This document shows positions 32,992 through 44,807 of a stretch of DNA of 64,000 bases, one piece after another. A program made the translations under genes and the position numbers. Source of the DNA: Ochromonas danica (Eukaryota > Sar > Chrysophyceae > Chromulinales > Chromulinaceae); NCBI GenBank assembly GCA_015146655.1, contig VKHL01000086.1:1-64000 (forward strand). Direction: 5' to 3'. The notes under the pieces were generated by a model. That model was not told the DNA's origin and did not search any database. It saw only the letters and a list, made by a program, of their open reading frames with translations. Position 1 is the first letter of the stretch, and the number at the start of each line of letters is the position of its first letter.

Positions 32992-35475
32992 ATGGTGTCG
33001 ATCACATGGTGTGCATCACCTATTCTACCCACTGCGGCCAAAGTCCCTCCTAAGAAGTTGGACTATCTACCAATGAGCACTGATTGGAAAGCGGATCAAT
33101 CACGCCGCGTGCATCGATCAGTTCTATCCTATCTCACTTTAAAAGAAAACTATTATATTGCCACACCTCTGGGTAAGTTGTCTCCTAGTCAGTTATGGAG
33201 TGAGAAGCGTAGGCAAGCAGACCACTACAATACAATTCTCCAAACTATAAACTACCACCAGGATTGTTTGCCTTTCTCTCTCTGGGGTTTATTGCCAGAA
33301 GAAGGAGATTGTATGGCCATTTCATCCTCTCCAGAGGTGCTAATATCTCCTTTGTGCTTCTCGTCTTGTGTAAGCTATTGTGACGTGTCTCTTGACATCA
33401 AACCGAACTGGTCTCACCTAATAATATGCAAACCTCCAATGACAATTACTCCCACGTTTGATCCGGAGACTTTACTATTGCTGTCAAGGAAATCAACCTG
33501 GAAATGCAATGAAATACCTGAAAACCATTGGCAAGACATTGATATTCGTACTCCGTCATCATCATCTCTCATAGCAGTCGTCCCCTTTTCTCCAGATAGT
33601 CTGATTGATGAGATGGTTGTGGAGAACGAGTTACAAGACCGATTTCAACTTATATGGCATGAAACAAGTAGAAGATATCGCAAATCCATCGGATTAAAAT
33701 TGACAACTGTTATTGATTATTTTCTGGGTTCAAATATCGCTACACTTGCAAGATCTCAAAGTTCAAGGGACCTCCCAAAGCAGATTTACGCTAATTATGG
33801 TTCTTCAGAATCTTTGGATGACAGTTTGCAACTTCTATATTCTCATGGTTTTTCTCTTATCCCTAATGACATCGACGCTGAGCTTGATGTATTGCACTGC
33901 ATGGGTGAAGATATGGATGATTGGGCCCAAGCAGAAGTGCCACTGCGAAAATTCCCGTTATTTGTAAACAGTATCCTGAACTCGTTCAATATGAAGCTAG
34001 GCTTCTATAAGACAATTGAAAGTGGAATGTTACCGCTGGACTGTGGACACAATGCAGGCTATATTATCGATAATTTACGCGGTAAAAAGATTCTTCGAAG
34101 GATTCCTATTGCAAAACAAAAACCCAAGTCATCATTTAAGTTGCTTGTGAAGGAGATGCTTCAAGATCTTTTGATATTCACTTTTGGTCCTGAGTATCCC
34201 ACATTTCGAAGTTGCCTTATGTATGACAGAAATTCAAAGTCTTTGCCGATCTCATCGAGCGTAGCTATTGCTCATCGCTGGCTACCACATACTACCACCT
34301 CCATCGGAGAGGATGTGGAGGTTGCCTGCTTGGCAACGCCTTTCGTAAAACCTATACAGCCTGGAGCTTTAAACTGCGAAGCGACATCATGTGCCGAGAT
34401 TATAGTTGATAATAGCGAACACAACATCGAAGAGCCGAAAGTTGATGCTCATGAATCGGAGACTCAACCTGGATACCAGCAAGATTCTTTGTCTGATAGT
34501 AGTATTGAAGAGGAGACTCCTTCAGACTCCCCAAAGACTGAAGAGAAATCTCAATTATCTTCGAGTCCCAGTGTTCGTCGTGATGGTTTTGAGCCTGAAG
34601 CCATTGGATCGGTAGTGGTGCAGGATAGGGAGATGGCTCCAAGCTTAGAACATATGGTTGACGGATATTTGATGCATTTCGTGGCATCAGGCGAGCCAAT
34701 CATTGCACATACCGACGAAGAAGACAGTAAAGTCCTGGAATCAAATTATGGCATATCAAGTCAACCGGAGTCCGCGAATCGCTTTGTGTGTTCTGGGCTG
34801 CCAATATTAATGTCAGAGCAATTTCTTGACCAGTGGCCAGAGGTCTTCTCGACGCTAACAGCAGATTATAATATACGTTGCATTGATTGCCCCATCACCG
34901 TTGATTTTATAGTGGATGGAACCACATGCCTTTTCGTTATGGGTTCCGAAAAATTTTCTTTGAGAATGAGAACACTGACAGATTCTGTTATTGCCTTCAA
35001 TTCTGTATTGATCGTCATCTGTTGTGATGACTATGGCTTCCATCGATCCAAACTGGAACTGTGTAGAAATTTGGTACGTTTTCCAGTTCCAACAACTGTA
35101 AGGTTCTGCTCGTGGGATAGCGGCGCTATCGCAACATGCATTGCAAGTTGTTTTGACCAAAGTTGCCGATCGGCTCTTTATGCAGGAATGCAAAGTTGGG
35201 ACAAGGAACGGCTTAAAAATCGACCATATTTGAATGCTATACAGGAATCTGAAGTTATTTCAGCTCATTGTTCTTTGCTTCAATTTTTCCCATTTATGAA
35301 TTATTTCATTGCAGCTCAGCTTTTACATCGTTGGTCCTTGAATGAGCTGTTGCAGCAAAGCGAAGAAAGTTTAATGGCATGGCTCAGTCGCTGGAACTCA
35401 AAGCATAGTGAATTGATCACAATGGTAAAGCGTTTCCGTGCAATTATCCAAGCTCATTACGGACTGAAGGGATGA
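32992..35475 (+). CDS. XPF-like protein, candidate SHOC1/ZIP2 meiotic crossover factor
   Basis: One exon, 827 residues, start at ATG 32992. The N-terminal 550 residues are poorly conserved with an acidic Ser-rich linker. From about residue 600 there is an XPF/ERCC4-nuclease-like fold without the catalytic ERKxxxD: LMSEQFLDQWPEVFSTL, CPITVDFIVDGTTCLFVMG, NSVLIVICCDDYGF. A helix-hairpin-helix-like end follows (LLQFFPFMNYFIAAQLLHRW, SLNELLQQSEESLMAW). This order and the long N-terminus match SHOC1/ZIP2, which binds branched DNA with SPO16 to promote class I meiotic crossovers. Alternatives are other inactive XPF relatives (EME1, FAAP24). The call rests on fold pattern, not on strong identity. 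Confidence 0.5.
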   Translation: MVSITWCASPILPTAAKVPPKKLDYLPMSTDWKADQSRRVHRSVLSYLTLKENYYIATPLGKLSPSQLWSEKRRQADHYNTILQTINYHQDCLPFSLWGLLPEEGDCMAISSSPEVLISPLCFSSCVSYCDVSLDIKPNWSHLIICKPPMTITPTFDPETLLLLSRKSTWKCNEIPENHWQDIDIRTPSSSSLIAVVPFSPDSLIDEMVVENELQDRFQLIWHETSRRYRKSIGLKLTTVIDYFLGSNIATLARSQSSRDLPKQIYANYGSSESLDDSLQLLYSHGFSLIPNDIDAELDVLHCMGEDMDDWAQAEVPLRKFPLFVNSILNSFNMKLGFYKTIESGMLPLDCGHNAGYIIDNLRGKKILRRIPIAKQKPKSSFKLLVKEMLQDLLIFTFGPEYPTFRSCLMYDRNSKSLPISSSVAIAHRWLPHTTTSIGEDVEVACLATPFVKPIQPGALNCEATSCAEIIVDNSEHNIEEPKVDAHESETQPGYQQDSLSDSSIEEETPSDSPKTEEKSQLSSSPSVRRDGFEPEAIGSVVVQDREMAPSLEHMVDGYLMHFVASGEPIIAHTDEEDSKVLESNYGISSQPESANRFVCSGLPILMSEQFLDQWPEVFSTLTADYNIRCIDCPITVDFIVDGTTCLFVMGSEKFSLRMRTLTDSVIAFNSVLIVICCDDYGFHRSKLELCRNLVRFPVPTTVRFCSWDSGAIATCIASCFDQSCRSALYAGMQSWDKERLKNRPYLNAIQESEVISAHCSLLQFFPFMNYFIAAQLLHRWSLNELLQQSEESLMAWLSRWNSKHSELITMVKRFRAIIQAHYGLKG

Positions 35476-35653
35476 GTAGCTTTTGTTTGGTTAGCATGTT
35501 ACTGGACTCAAGCTATTTAAATTTATTCAGGAAGCAATTTCAAACTAATCAAGACACAAAGGGAGCAATGTATGCAAGCTCTTCTTGTTACTAATATTCA
35601 GCCATTGTATATAAAGCATTTTCTTGTAACCGAATGAATGAGAGATCTATGTT

Positions 35654-37733
35654 TTATAGATGCTCGAGAATCATTGCGCGAGCTCGCTCCAAATTGGGCA
35701 TTTCCCAGAATATTATTTCACCACTTGATCCAACAGAGACTAAAGTGCGCTGATCCGGGCTAATCTTTACCGCACGAACCTCTCCACTATGACCACGACC
35801 TTCTGCTACTGTTAAACCATCGTCATAATGCCAAATCTTAATAAGGCGATCCTTGGAGCCCGAGACAAAGAATTCTCCACTGGGAAGAACATCGAGCGTT
35901 GTCATAATGTCTTCTCCACCCTCGATATTGCGGATTAGCTGCCCATCGGTAGCATCCCAGTAGGAAATCTTATGATTAGAGCCGCAGGTGAGCATTTGAG
36001 ATTCATCCGGATGATATAAAACACTCTGGAAAACATTTGGTTCGAAGAGAGCCGTGATACGAACAAAGCGGACAAGATCCCAAACAATGCAACTTCCATC
36101 AGAACTGGCAGATATACATTGTGTACTATCTTGGCTGATTCTGATGCAGTTAATAGGACCGCGGTGTTCCTTCAAAGAGACAACCATTGATTGGTGTGAA
36201 CTGGTAACATTCCAAACTCTCACACGACCTTCAGCACCACCAGATACGATGCGCCATGGACTACGTGCATCATTGTCAGCAATCGCCAAAGCAGTCACCT
36301 TCTCCGTATGAGCATCAGGGATAACAAATCGCATTCGTCCCGATTCAGGATAGAAAGCACGAATTTTACCATCATCCCAACCAGAAACAATAGAAGATCC
36401 AGATGGAGAAACCAAGGTACACAAGCATTCTAGGTTAGGTACTTGAATGCGAAGAAGTTCCTGTTTTGCTCGAGTGTTCCAAACTCGAATATCGCCACAA
36501 CTAGAAGTGACAATGAGGTCAGGACAGCCTTCTGGGAAGGCAACATCATTCACACTGCCAACATGACAAGAAGTACGCAACTCGGCTTCAATAAGATCTT
36601 TTGATACTTCATATCGATTGCATTGGTCAGTGCCAACCATGTATTTGTTGCCCTTAGGGTGAGGAGAGATGGAAGTAATGCCTCCCATCAAAGTAGTTTT
36701 GTATCCAGCAACACGATTCATGTTTGGATTAATGAACAGCAAGGTACCATCACCTGATCCAGCCAGTACATTCGTATTGCCTGTGGCAGGATTGACCACA
36801 CACAATAATGCACGCACTGACTTGGAGAGACGATCCTTGGTCATACCCACTAACTGTGGGACAACGACGTCTGGATCTTTGAATGAAAGGATCTCATTTC
36901 GATCAATACAGACCTTAACAACATCACCCGTAGTTGTCCCCAAATAAGCGAAATGATCATCATTAGTGATGGAACAACAGAGAAAGATTCGACGGACAAC
37001 ACCCATCTTCGTATCCATGGGGTGTAACTTTGGCAACGAGAAATCGATTTGCCATACACGCACATGGTAATTACCAGCAGTCACAAGACGATCATGTCGA
37101 CCATTTAACCATTTGCAACACAGCGCCGAATCCATGGCTGCTGGTGCACCGCAGAGAGACTCGCCTGTCTCCACATTCCAAATAACCAACGCATTATCAT
37201 CTTGGCCACCAACCGACGAGAGGTATTCATCATTATAGCTAAAGGCAACATCTTGCACTTTGCCAAGATGTTGCTTGAGTCGATAAAGTAAGGTTCTTTC
37301 CCCCAGCATAATGACTCCCTGGTCTACTAATTGTTTGGCAGCTTCCAAGTCCCAGATGATGACATCTGCCTTGACACCTAAGAAATGGACTTGACCAGAG
37401 GCAAGATGTCTACCATTGTGAGACATGCCAATGCAGCTCACTTCTTGAGAATGACCATCAAGGAAAGCTTCTCGCTCAGTGGCCAGATTCTTGATGACAA
37501 TGAAGGATCCCAACGGATATACCACGTATTTTCCACACGGAGTATAGTGTAATCCATTGGTAACCTTGCCTAATAAACATGGGCAACAGTAAAACATGGA
37601 AGACAGGACAGAAGGAGATGTAGAAATCAAATTAGCAGTGAGTCGAAGTTGGCAGCGGAAGAAGAAGAAGAGCAGGACACATACCATTGAATCCAATAAC
37701 TGACTTGATTCTTAACTGCTGTACAATGGACAT
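35654..37733 (-). CDS. CFAP52: Cilia- and flagella-associated protein 52 (WD40)
   Basis: Exon 1, 37733-37685, encodes MSIVQQLRIKSVIGFN; a 115 bp intron leads to exon 2, 37569-35654. Total 654 residues, about the length of human CFAP52 (620). There are two seven-bladed WD40 propellers. Diagnostic segments are GKVTNGLHYTPCGKYVVYPL, GHSQEVSCIGMSHNGRHLAS, HLGKVQDVAFSYNDEYLSS and a C-terminal GHSGEVRAVKISPDQRTLVS. CFAP52 lies inside the B tubule of doublet microtubules, near the inner junction, and is restricted to organisms with motile cilia. It is therefore direct evidence for a flagellated stage. The first exon was found by requiring SVIGFNG at the junction. Confidence 0.95.
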
Positions 37734-38123
37734 TTCTTCCTTACGATAATGCACACAGTATCAGAGTAGAGGATAGAAGAAGGAGATCGAGCAGGGTGCT
37801 AGTCTAATCTGAGATCTCAATGAAGAGGGAGGTATCGGGTATGTTTCTGTCCAACACACACAACCCCATACAAACAACAGCAGCAGGTGACCGTTTTACC
37901 CGAGACCTTAACTTCACCTCCCACAACCAAACTGTTAACTTTAGTAGAGAATGAACAGTTTGACTTGATGATTTCATGAGCAGAAGTAAAGTGAAAAAAT
38001 AGAGCGTAAGATAAGATCATCGCCACTTTATTTTATAAAGTAAAAAGAAAACATCAACCTTCAATTGGGAGGGAAATGAAGCAGTCTCTGGTCAAAGAGC
38101 ACTCTATAGCTTGCTTGGACCCT
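37734..38123. other. Intergenic between CFAP52 and PP2C
   Basis: 390 bp, both neighbours on minus. It should contain the CFAP52 promoter and the PP2C 3' UTR. No specific element was seen. Confidence 0.4.
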
Positions 38124-39117
38124 TTAGAAGTACACCACGATGGCAGTGATGTTGTCAGCACTGCCTCGCTCAAGTGCTGTATCGACAAGTAATCGTGCGG
38201 CCTCTTCATCAGGACCATTCTCGAGATACCGTGGCAGCAACAAATCCACAGCTTCTTGATCAGAAATAACATCCCATACACCATCACAGGCTAAGATCAG
38301 GAAGGGCATCTCCTCTTTGGATGAAATGTCTATTTCACTGAGATGTGGTGTAGCGATGACGAAATCTTTCATTCCATGATCTCCAAAACTGCGACTGACA
38401 GCGAGAATACCCAAAACACGATTGCGAGTGACAAAGCCACCAGCTTGACTGATTCTCGCCTGCTCGCCTTTGTCTTCTGCGCGATGGTCAAATGTCAGTC
38501 TCTTCCCTATGAAGCCACTGTCGCTTTCCGATTCATCTTCATGCATGCCACCCACAGTTTTCCGCACAGCCAGGACAGCACGACTGTCACCCACATTGGC
38601 CACGAAGAGCTTTCTACCTTCAGGATGATCTGGATCAGAAAAGAGCAGCGCAATGACGGCAGTGGCGCCAGAGGTGTTGATATCAAGTTTGCGTGACTCC
38701 ATGTCTGTGATGAGGAAGGCTCTGAGGACATGGGAATAGTTTTTGGAGTGAGTCAGATAGGAAGGGGGATAATAGTGTGTTAGAGGGATATTGCTACCTT
38801 GTAATCCTCTCTCCTAGACTGGCTTCATCGGGATGCTGGATCTCCTTCACAAGATTGGTCTCCAGGCCTGATTCCAGATAGTCCACGATTTGTCTTCCAC
38901 CATGTCCATCATAGATGGCAAAGAAGGAGTAGAGAGGCAGAGTATCGTCAATACGAGGAAGGATACGGTGACAGTCCTCCATCGTGTTTCTGCGGCGCGA
39001 GTTCATCTCGGCATGAGCCACTGCCAGCACATAGTTGGGAGACTCCTCCTTCGAGATGTTCTGCATGTGGGTATCTTTCAAAAAAGTGAGCTCAGGGTCA
39101 GGAAGTTCAATATGCAT
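38124..39117 (-). CDS. PP2C-type Ser/Thr protein phosphatase (PPM family)
   Basis: Exons 39117-38798 and 38721-38124 give 305 residues, a bare catalytic domain. All metal-binding motifs are kept: RRRNTMEDCHR, FFAIYDGHGG, FVANVGDSRAVLA, LTFDHRAEDKGEQARI, ILAVSRSFGDHGMK, LILACDGVWDVISDQEAVDL and GSADNITAIVVYF. Two Mn/Mg ions held by the Asp residues activate water for dephosphorylation of phospho-Ser/Thr. There is no signal peptide, membrane span or extra domain, so it is probably cytosolic or nuclear. It diverges from POLD2 across 236 bp. Confidence 0.93.
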
Positions 39118-39353
39118 GATTCTATGGCTGTGAGTTAGTTGCCCGGTCTAGTCTATCCTGCTTTTTCTCTTGCTGTTCTCTGTTGATTTGATGATCTCAA
39201 CGTCAAAAGCAACGCCCAGGCTACTACTTAACTTAACACCTTAACTTAAGTGGTTTAACATCACGACGACCAAAAGCGGGACAGTTTGAAATCAACTGTG
39301 TTGATAAAATAGTCATCGGGTTATCTGCTCTTTAGACAAACTGAAAAGTGAGA

Positions 39354-41124
39354 ATGGAAACTGAAAGTAAGCATATCTTTCCTCTGTTTATGTTTCATAT
39401 GATGTCCCTTTAGGATACGATGACTGACTATTGACTGACTATTGACTGACTATTGACTGACTATTGACTGACTATTGACTGACTATTGACTGACTATTGA
39501 CTGACTGTCTCTCTCTCTCTCTGTAGGCACTTTTAATGATGAAGCAGTAAGCTATCCTCGACAAGAAGCTTCCTATAAGGCTTGCTATGAACGCTTCGTT
39601 ATCAATACGAAGAATTACATTCAACAGTATAATCAGATCTATATCCAGAGATTCCTTCAGATGAAGGATCATCTGCGTCGAAGAGCATCATTGAAGTGGT
39701 CTAATGCTCCTTTACTTGATCGTATTATTGATATTGATGTCTACAAGGAAAATGCTGAAGAGTGTATTCTGGTGGGTATTCTGGTGAAAGATCTGACTTT
39801 GAGGAAGTCAGTTATTGATGACTATCGTGAAGGCTCCGGGTCAAGCCTTAGGATCGACCCTTTGGCACCATTGGCTTCTGATCATGACCGTCTTATTTTG
39901 GAGGATCAGACTGGTCGTGTCTTGTTAACTGGAAGCGTCTCCCAGCAAGTTGGTCAACTGGTCACAGGCATCATTGTGGCAGTGAGGGGACGGATTAATG
40001 AGCAGGGAGAGTTCCACACCACGGACTCTCTGTTTTGCTATGATGTCTCACATAAGCTACCTGCCCCTCAGCCTCCAAAGTCTATTGCTGATCTATTGAA
40101 AAGGCCACCGAGTGTGAAACTCTCAACTAAACGTTTTGTCATGTTTCTCTCTGGCCTAAACTTCTCTTCTGAACAGACTTCGGGAGATCTTCCTGTACAG
40201 TTGTTGATGGATTTTCTTAATGGTAGACTTGATGAAGCTTCAGCTGAACTAGCTGCCTCTATAGTAAGGGTGGTTATAGCTGGAGATAGCTTGTCTCCTT
40301 CCACTCCCAGCAATACCAATCATATCGGCCACACATCTTCATCTTTAAATAAGGGAAATAAGATCGGAGCGATGTCCAATTTAGTAATGGCCTCCAGAAC
40401 GCTTGATCTATTTTTAGCTCAGGCACTTGCGACAGTGCCGGTGGATATCATGCCTGGACCAAAAGACCCAGCGAATCTTTCTATCCCTCAGCAACCTCTC
40501 CATTCTTGTCTACTGCCACAGGCAGCACGATTTACTACTTTGCAACGTGTATCCAATCCATATGCTGCGCTAATAGATGGTGTGGCTATCACTGGAGATA
40601 GTGGTCAGCCCGTGAGAGATGTGGCGAGGCAAACATTTGAGCTGGGTAACGTACGTGCAATTAGCAAAGAAGAAGAAGGTGAACAAGAAATTCGTATCAC
40701 TTCCACTGAAGAAGATGAAGGAGAAACAGCCGCGGAAGATGAAGGAGTGGAGCAAAGCAATGCTGGTCCTGTGAAGCTGGCCTCTGATGTTACAGATCCC
40801 ACTCGACGTCTTGTTCTCATGGAGCATCTGCTATCATGGGGTCACTTGGCGCCATCTTTTCCAGATACTGCACCATGTTATCCCTTCAGCGGCGAAGATC
40901 CATTTGTTCTGTTGCCAGCTACTCGCGTCCCACGGTTGTATTTTGCGGGTAATCAGCCAGCATTTGCAACGTCCCTGGTTGAGATAAAAGATCAATCCGC
41001 CTCCCCGGAATGGGGTCATTCTGTTCGGTTGGTTTGCTTGCCGTCTTTCCGAGATACTGCAACGGTAGTTTTATGCGATATTAGTGACCCCGATCTTCCA
41101 TGTTATCCAGTGCGATTTGCTTAG
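39354..41124 (+). CDS. POLD2: DNA polymerase delta subunit 2 (p50)
   Basis: Exon 1 (39354-39366) is only 13 nt; exon 2 runs 39527-41124. The product has 536 residues. The N-terminus has the p50 pattern (SYKACYERFVINTKNYIQQY). An OB fold follows (LILEDQTGRVLLTGS, GQLVTGIIVAVRGRI), then the inactive calcineurin-like phosphoesterase domain (RFVMFLSGLNFSSEQ, VDIMPGPKDPANLSIPQQPL, SNPYAALIDGVAITGDSGQP). The subunit joins the polymerase delta catalytic subunit to the rest of the holoenzyme at the replication fork. An acidic insert (EEEGEQEIRITSTEEDEGE) interrupts the second domain. The intron carries an 11 bp tandem repeat. Confidence 0.9.
39421..39507. repeat. 11 bp tandem repeat (TGACTATTGAC) in POLD2 intron 1
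   Basis: About eight almost perfect copies of an 11 bp unit followed by a CT run. It fills half of the 160 bp intron and ends within 20 bp of the acceptor. Confidence 0.9.
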
Positions 41125-41205
41125 CATTAGAGATTTAAAAGGCTAACTATTGTTATCAGTATCTCCCGAGCTACAAGGGGCAAAATGGCTTAAATATTCA
41201 ATTCA

Positions 41206-43088
41206 TTACTTTTTAGAAAGGTAGGAAGAAACCTCTTGGGCAACATCGGCACCGTATTGAATACAGTCGCCAAACGCAACTCCAGTAACGTAATTGCCAC
41301 CCAGAAAGAGTCCAGGACGATTTGCCATGGCCTGTTGGACAGCTTCGATACGTCCTGCATGGCCCTTCTCGTATTGAGGGATTGCCTTTTGCCATAAGCG
41401 GACACCAAGCACCTTCGGAGCAGGAGCACCAGGCCGCAATAGCACCTGCTGCACATCTCCATGTACAATGGAGACAATCTCCTCGGGAGATAACTTAGCG
41501 ATAGCTGGATCTCGTGCACCGCCAATATAGTTCAATAGCATGGTATGACCTTCAGGAGCACGACCCTACAAAGCAGATTGTCATCAACTAATGACAGATA
41601 CTGTATCATTCCTGCAACAAACATACCGGGAAAAGCGAAGAGACCCAAATGGTACCAAGAGTTCGCAGACCAGCACGACGAGGAAGTAAGTGACCAAAAC
41701 CAACCAGTTCTTTCTGATGAAAAGCAAACAATCTTTGAGACGGATCATCAAACAGCATGCATTATGTTGTTGTTACCTTGAAAGCGCTGTTAGGATAGGC
41801 AATGGAGACTGAAGCAACAGGTGGATAATAGATTTCACGCAGCTTCTCTTGCAAGCCAGCAACGCCAAAGACCTCCGGAGCACTTTGTGCCACAACATCA
41901 GCAGTAGCATAGGAAGGAGAAGTCAACAACAACGCCTTGGAGCGAACCTTTCTGAGTCCTTGAGGAGTCTCGAAAGTACTGATCCAATCTTTATTATCAC
42001 GTTGGACTTCCTTGAGACGATGACCCAGCAACAATTGGTCAGAATCAAGCTGTTGAGCGATACGCTGTGGTACTGACAGTAAACCATCTCTGAAGCTACC
42101 TAATGATCCACCTGCTACCTTAGGAAGGTCAGCGTCTCGTTCTGCAGTTGCTTTCCTCTCAGCCGCCATTTGCTTCATTCGAACAATGGCACCATCCAAT
42201 ACACCACGAGTCACACCAAGAGATTCTAAACGGAAGACCTTCTTCAAAGCTTGAGACATGGACAAACGCTTTGGATCACCCGCATAGACACCAGAAACAA
42301 AAGGATCAATAATTCTCTCGAAAGTCTCTTTACCTAAAACAAGCATAACGAATAGAAGATGAAGTGTGAGTTACCTTCAATAGAGAGAGTCTTGGTGATC
42401 ATCTTACCCAGGTGGCGAGTTACCCAATCTTCCACACTCTCTTCATCACCAGGAGGTGGGGCAATCAAACCTAAAGCACCTAATCCAGCACGAATCTTCC
42501 CAGGCCCTGTCTCAAAACAATTTAGTCAGCAATGATGATGATGATTAGACTACAACTCCTCCAAAGGATAGACTTACAAGATAAGAGGTTGAAGTTCAAT
42601 AAATCAGTCACGCCAGCAGGCAATGCATGCAAATGATTCTCCCAATAGACAAATCTTGGCAATGTTGGATCGGCTAGTACCAATTCATCAATCATACCCA
42701 AGTCTTTGGCAAGACGAAGAATAGCAGCATTGGGTTGAAATGAATTAGGGCCTTCTTCCCATAAATAACCTTCAGCTTTCTTGGTTATCAAGTTTCCACC
42801 AACAACTTCTCTGGATTCTGCTAATGCCACTTTGTGACCTTGTTTCTGTAGATAGAAGGCAGCAGTACTGCCAGAGATACCTGAGCCTACAACAAGAGCG
42901 TCAACTTGTTCTATTCCATTGGATTGCTTTGTAGTTGCACCAAGATGGAAAGAAGAGCCACTAACAGCATGAGCAAATGGTAAACGATTATACTTGTTAT
43001 GGGTGGTGGATTGGAATGTTGTTGCCCAAGAAGTGACAATTGCCAAGCAGGCTAGAAGAGCAAGCAAGCGAAGAAAGAGAGTGTTCAT
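41206..43088 (-). CDS. PPOX: Protoporphyrinogen oxidase, oxygen-dependent, with a targeting leader
   Basis: Five exons (43088-42578, 42506-42375, 42333-41777, 41713-41627, 41565-41206) give 548 residues. The FAD-binding start is [19 protein letters not shown], then [14 protein letters not shown]-like [33 protein letters not shown] and the C-terminal [17 protein letters not shown]. The enzyme oxidises protoporphyrinogen IX to protoporphyrin IX, the last shared step of haem and chlorophyll synthesis. About 60 residues precede the FAD motif: a hydrophobic signal-like stretch ([18 protein letters not shown]), then a Ser/Thr/basic region with ATTF. This bipartite form fits import into a secondary plastid. 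The family resembles plant/HemY enzymes more than animal ones. Confidence 0.92.
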
Positions 43089-43429
43089 TGTCTTCCCTTA
43101 CAAAAGCCCAGTGGAAGAAGGAATAGCAGCTGTGGAGAGGAGATCGTGTAGTCAAGCAAGAAAGAAGGAGAATGACAGGATCGCTCTCTGCTGTGCTGCA
43201 AGTTGAGAAACGACTTCTTCACCTCCTCGCTGCTGTTTGTCTGCGCGTTGTTGTGGGCAGCAGTGTATTGAGTATACTCTGCAGTATAGACTAGATTAAC
43301 ATTCCCTATGGTATCAGTGTTGACTACAGAACATAGAGAAGAACTAGAGAAGAAGGAAGCAAGCAATTAAGCAAGCAAGCGAGAAAGGGTAACTAGTTAT
43401 GGACACAAACAGGCTAATAGAAATGGTAT
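43089..43429. other. Intergenic between PPOX and MDH
   Basis: 341 bp containing the PPOX promoter and MDH 3' UTR. AGCAAGCAAGC runs occur near 43350-43380. No gene seen. Confidence 0.4.
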
Positions 43430-44494
43430 TTAGTTCTTAGCGAATTCAACACCCTTCTTGGCCTGAGCAACAAGGTCAGGAAGCATGCTATCCAAACCCT
43501 TCTGCTCGAAAGCAGAAAGCTTGCCAAAGGGCAAGACCTCCTCAACACCGTTAGGTCCGAGGCGGACAGGGGTGGAGAAGAAAGGAGCAGCAGTCAAGTT
43601 GTTCTCAACGAAGGCACACTCGACAACATTCTTCTCACCGCTGATTGCGCTCAGAAGTCTCTGAGTGAAGACGTTGGCAGCGAAGGCCATGGAGAGGGTA
43701 GCAGAGCCAGTACCATCCTTAGCCTTCACGACCTCATCACCGCCGAACTGGATGCGGTGAGTGAGGGCAGCAATATCAGCCTCAGTGAACTTGGCGCCAG
43801 GCACTTGGGAAAGAAGAGGAAGGATAGTAGTGCCAGCATGGCCACCAATCACAGTAACCTTGGTCTTAAGAACATCATGCTTCTGGTTCTCGGCCACGAA
43901 GGTGTTGGCACGGACAACATCCAAAGTGGTCACACCCAAGAGCTTCTTGGGGTTGTACACGCCTGTCGATAAAAGACACAGTCGCTTGAATACCACTGAA
44001 AAGGATCACTTCACACAATGGATAAACTTACCATGCTTCTTGAGGGTCTCGGCGAAGATAGGCACAGTGGAGTTGACAGGGTTGCTGATAATAAGGAAGA
44101 TGGCATCAGGGCAATGCTTGGCACAAGCCTCAGCCAAGCCCTTGACAATACTAGCATTGGTGTTGAAAAGATCATCACGAGTCATACCAGGCTTACGGGG
44201 AACACCGGCAGGGATCAAGACAACCTTGCTTCCCTTAAGGGCATCACCGATCTGCTCATTTCCAACATGACCAGAAACCTTGGCAGGAGTGCAGCAATGG
44301 GAGATATCTGCAGCCACACCAGGAGTGCGAACAACATCAAACAATGAAAGTTCAGTCACTTTAGACTCCAGCTTGAGAAGGAGAGACAAAGGTTGTCCAA
44401 TTCCACCACTAGCACCAAGGACAGCAACCTTATAGTTACGAACAGCAGTATTAGTAGCTGTAGTAGCACTTCTCTTAATCAAAGTAGAGAACAT
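43430..44494 (-). CDS. MDH2: Mitochondrial-type NAD malate dehydrogenase
   Basis: Exons 44494-44032 and 43962-43430 give 331 residues. A basic, Ser/Thr-rich presequence ([20 protein letters not shown]) precedes the Rossmann loop [19 protein letters not shown]. Substrate and cofactor residues are in [31 protein letters not shown] and [15 protein letters not shown], and the catalytic His in [14 protein letters not shown]. The enzyme interconverts malate and oxaloacetate in the TCA cycle. The start at 44494 was preferred to 44536 because the presequence begins there. Codon choice is strongly biased (AAG, CTT, GTC), as expected for high expression. Confidence 0.95.
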
Positions 44495-44670
44495 TTTCTT
44501 TTGGTCCAAGAAGAGAATGAATGAATGAAATGACACTGCCGTGAGATCAATTCTGGTCTTGTTCTTCTGCTCTCTGTGCCGTTGTTTGGCTTGCCTGGAT
44601 GTTGAAGTGGCGGGGCACTACACGCTACACAGTCTGGCGCGCTGAGTGCTTGAGAGGTGAAGACACATCC

Positions 44671-44671
44671 A

Positions 44672-44710
<39 letters not shown>

Positions 44711-44721
44711 ACACACACACT

Positions 44722-44794
<73 letters not shown>

Positions 44795-44807
44795 ACACAC
44801 ACACACA
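44671..44807. repeat. (CA)n microsatellite with CACTCA interruptions
   Basis: About 137 bp of CA repeats with four CT interruptions and one TA, 180 bp upstream of the MDH start codon. ORFs predicted on both strands are artefacts. Confidence 0.95.

Noticed and set aside
40570-40827. Minus-strand ORFs inside POLD2
   Set aside because: Shadows of the acidic insert; POLD2 on plus is unambiguous.
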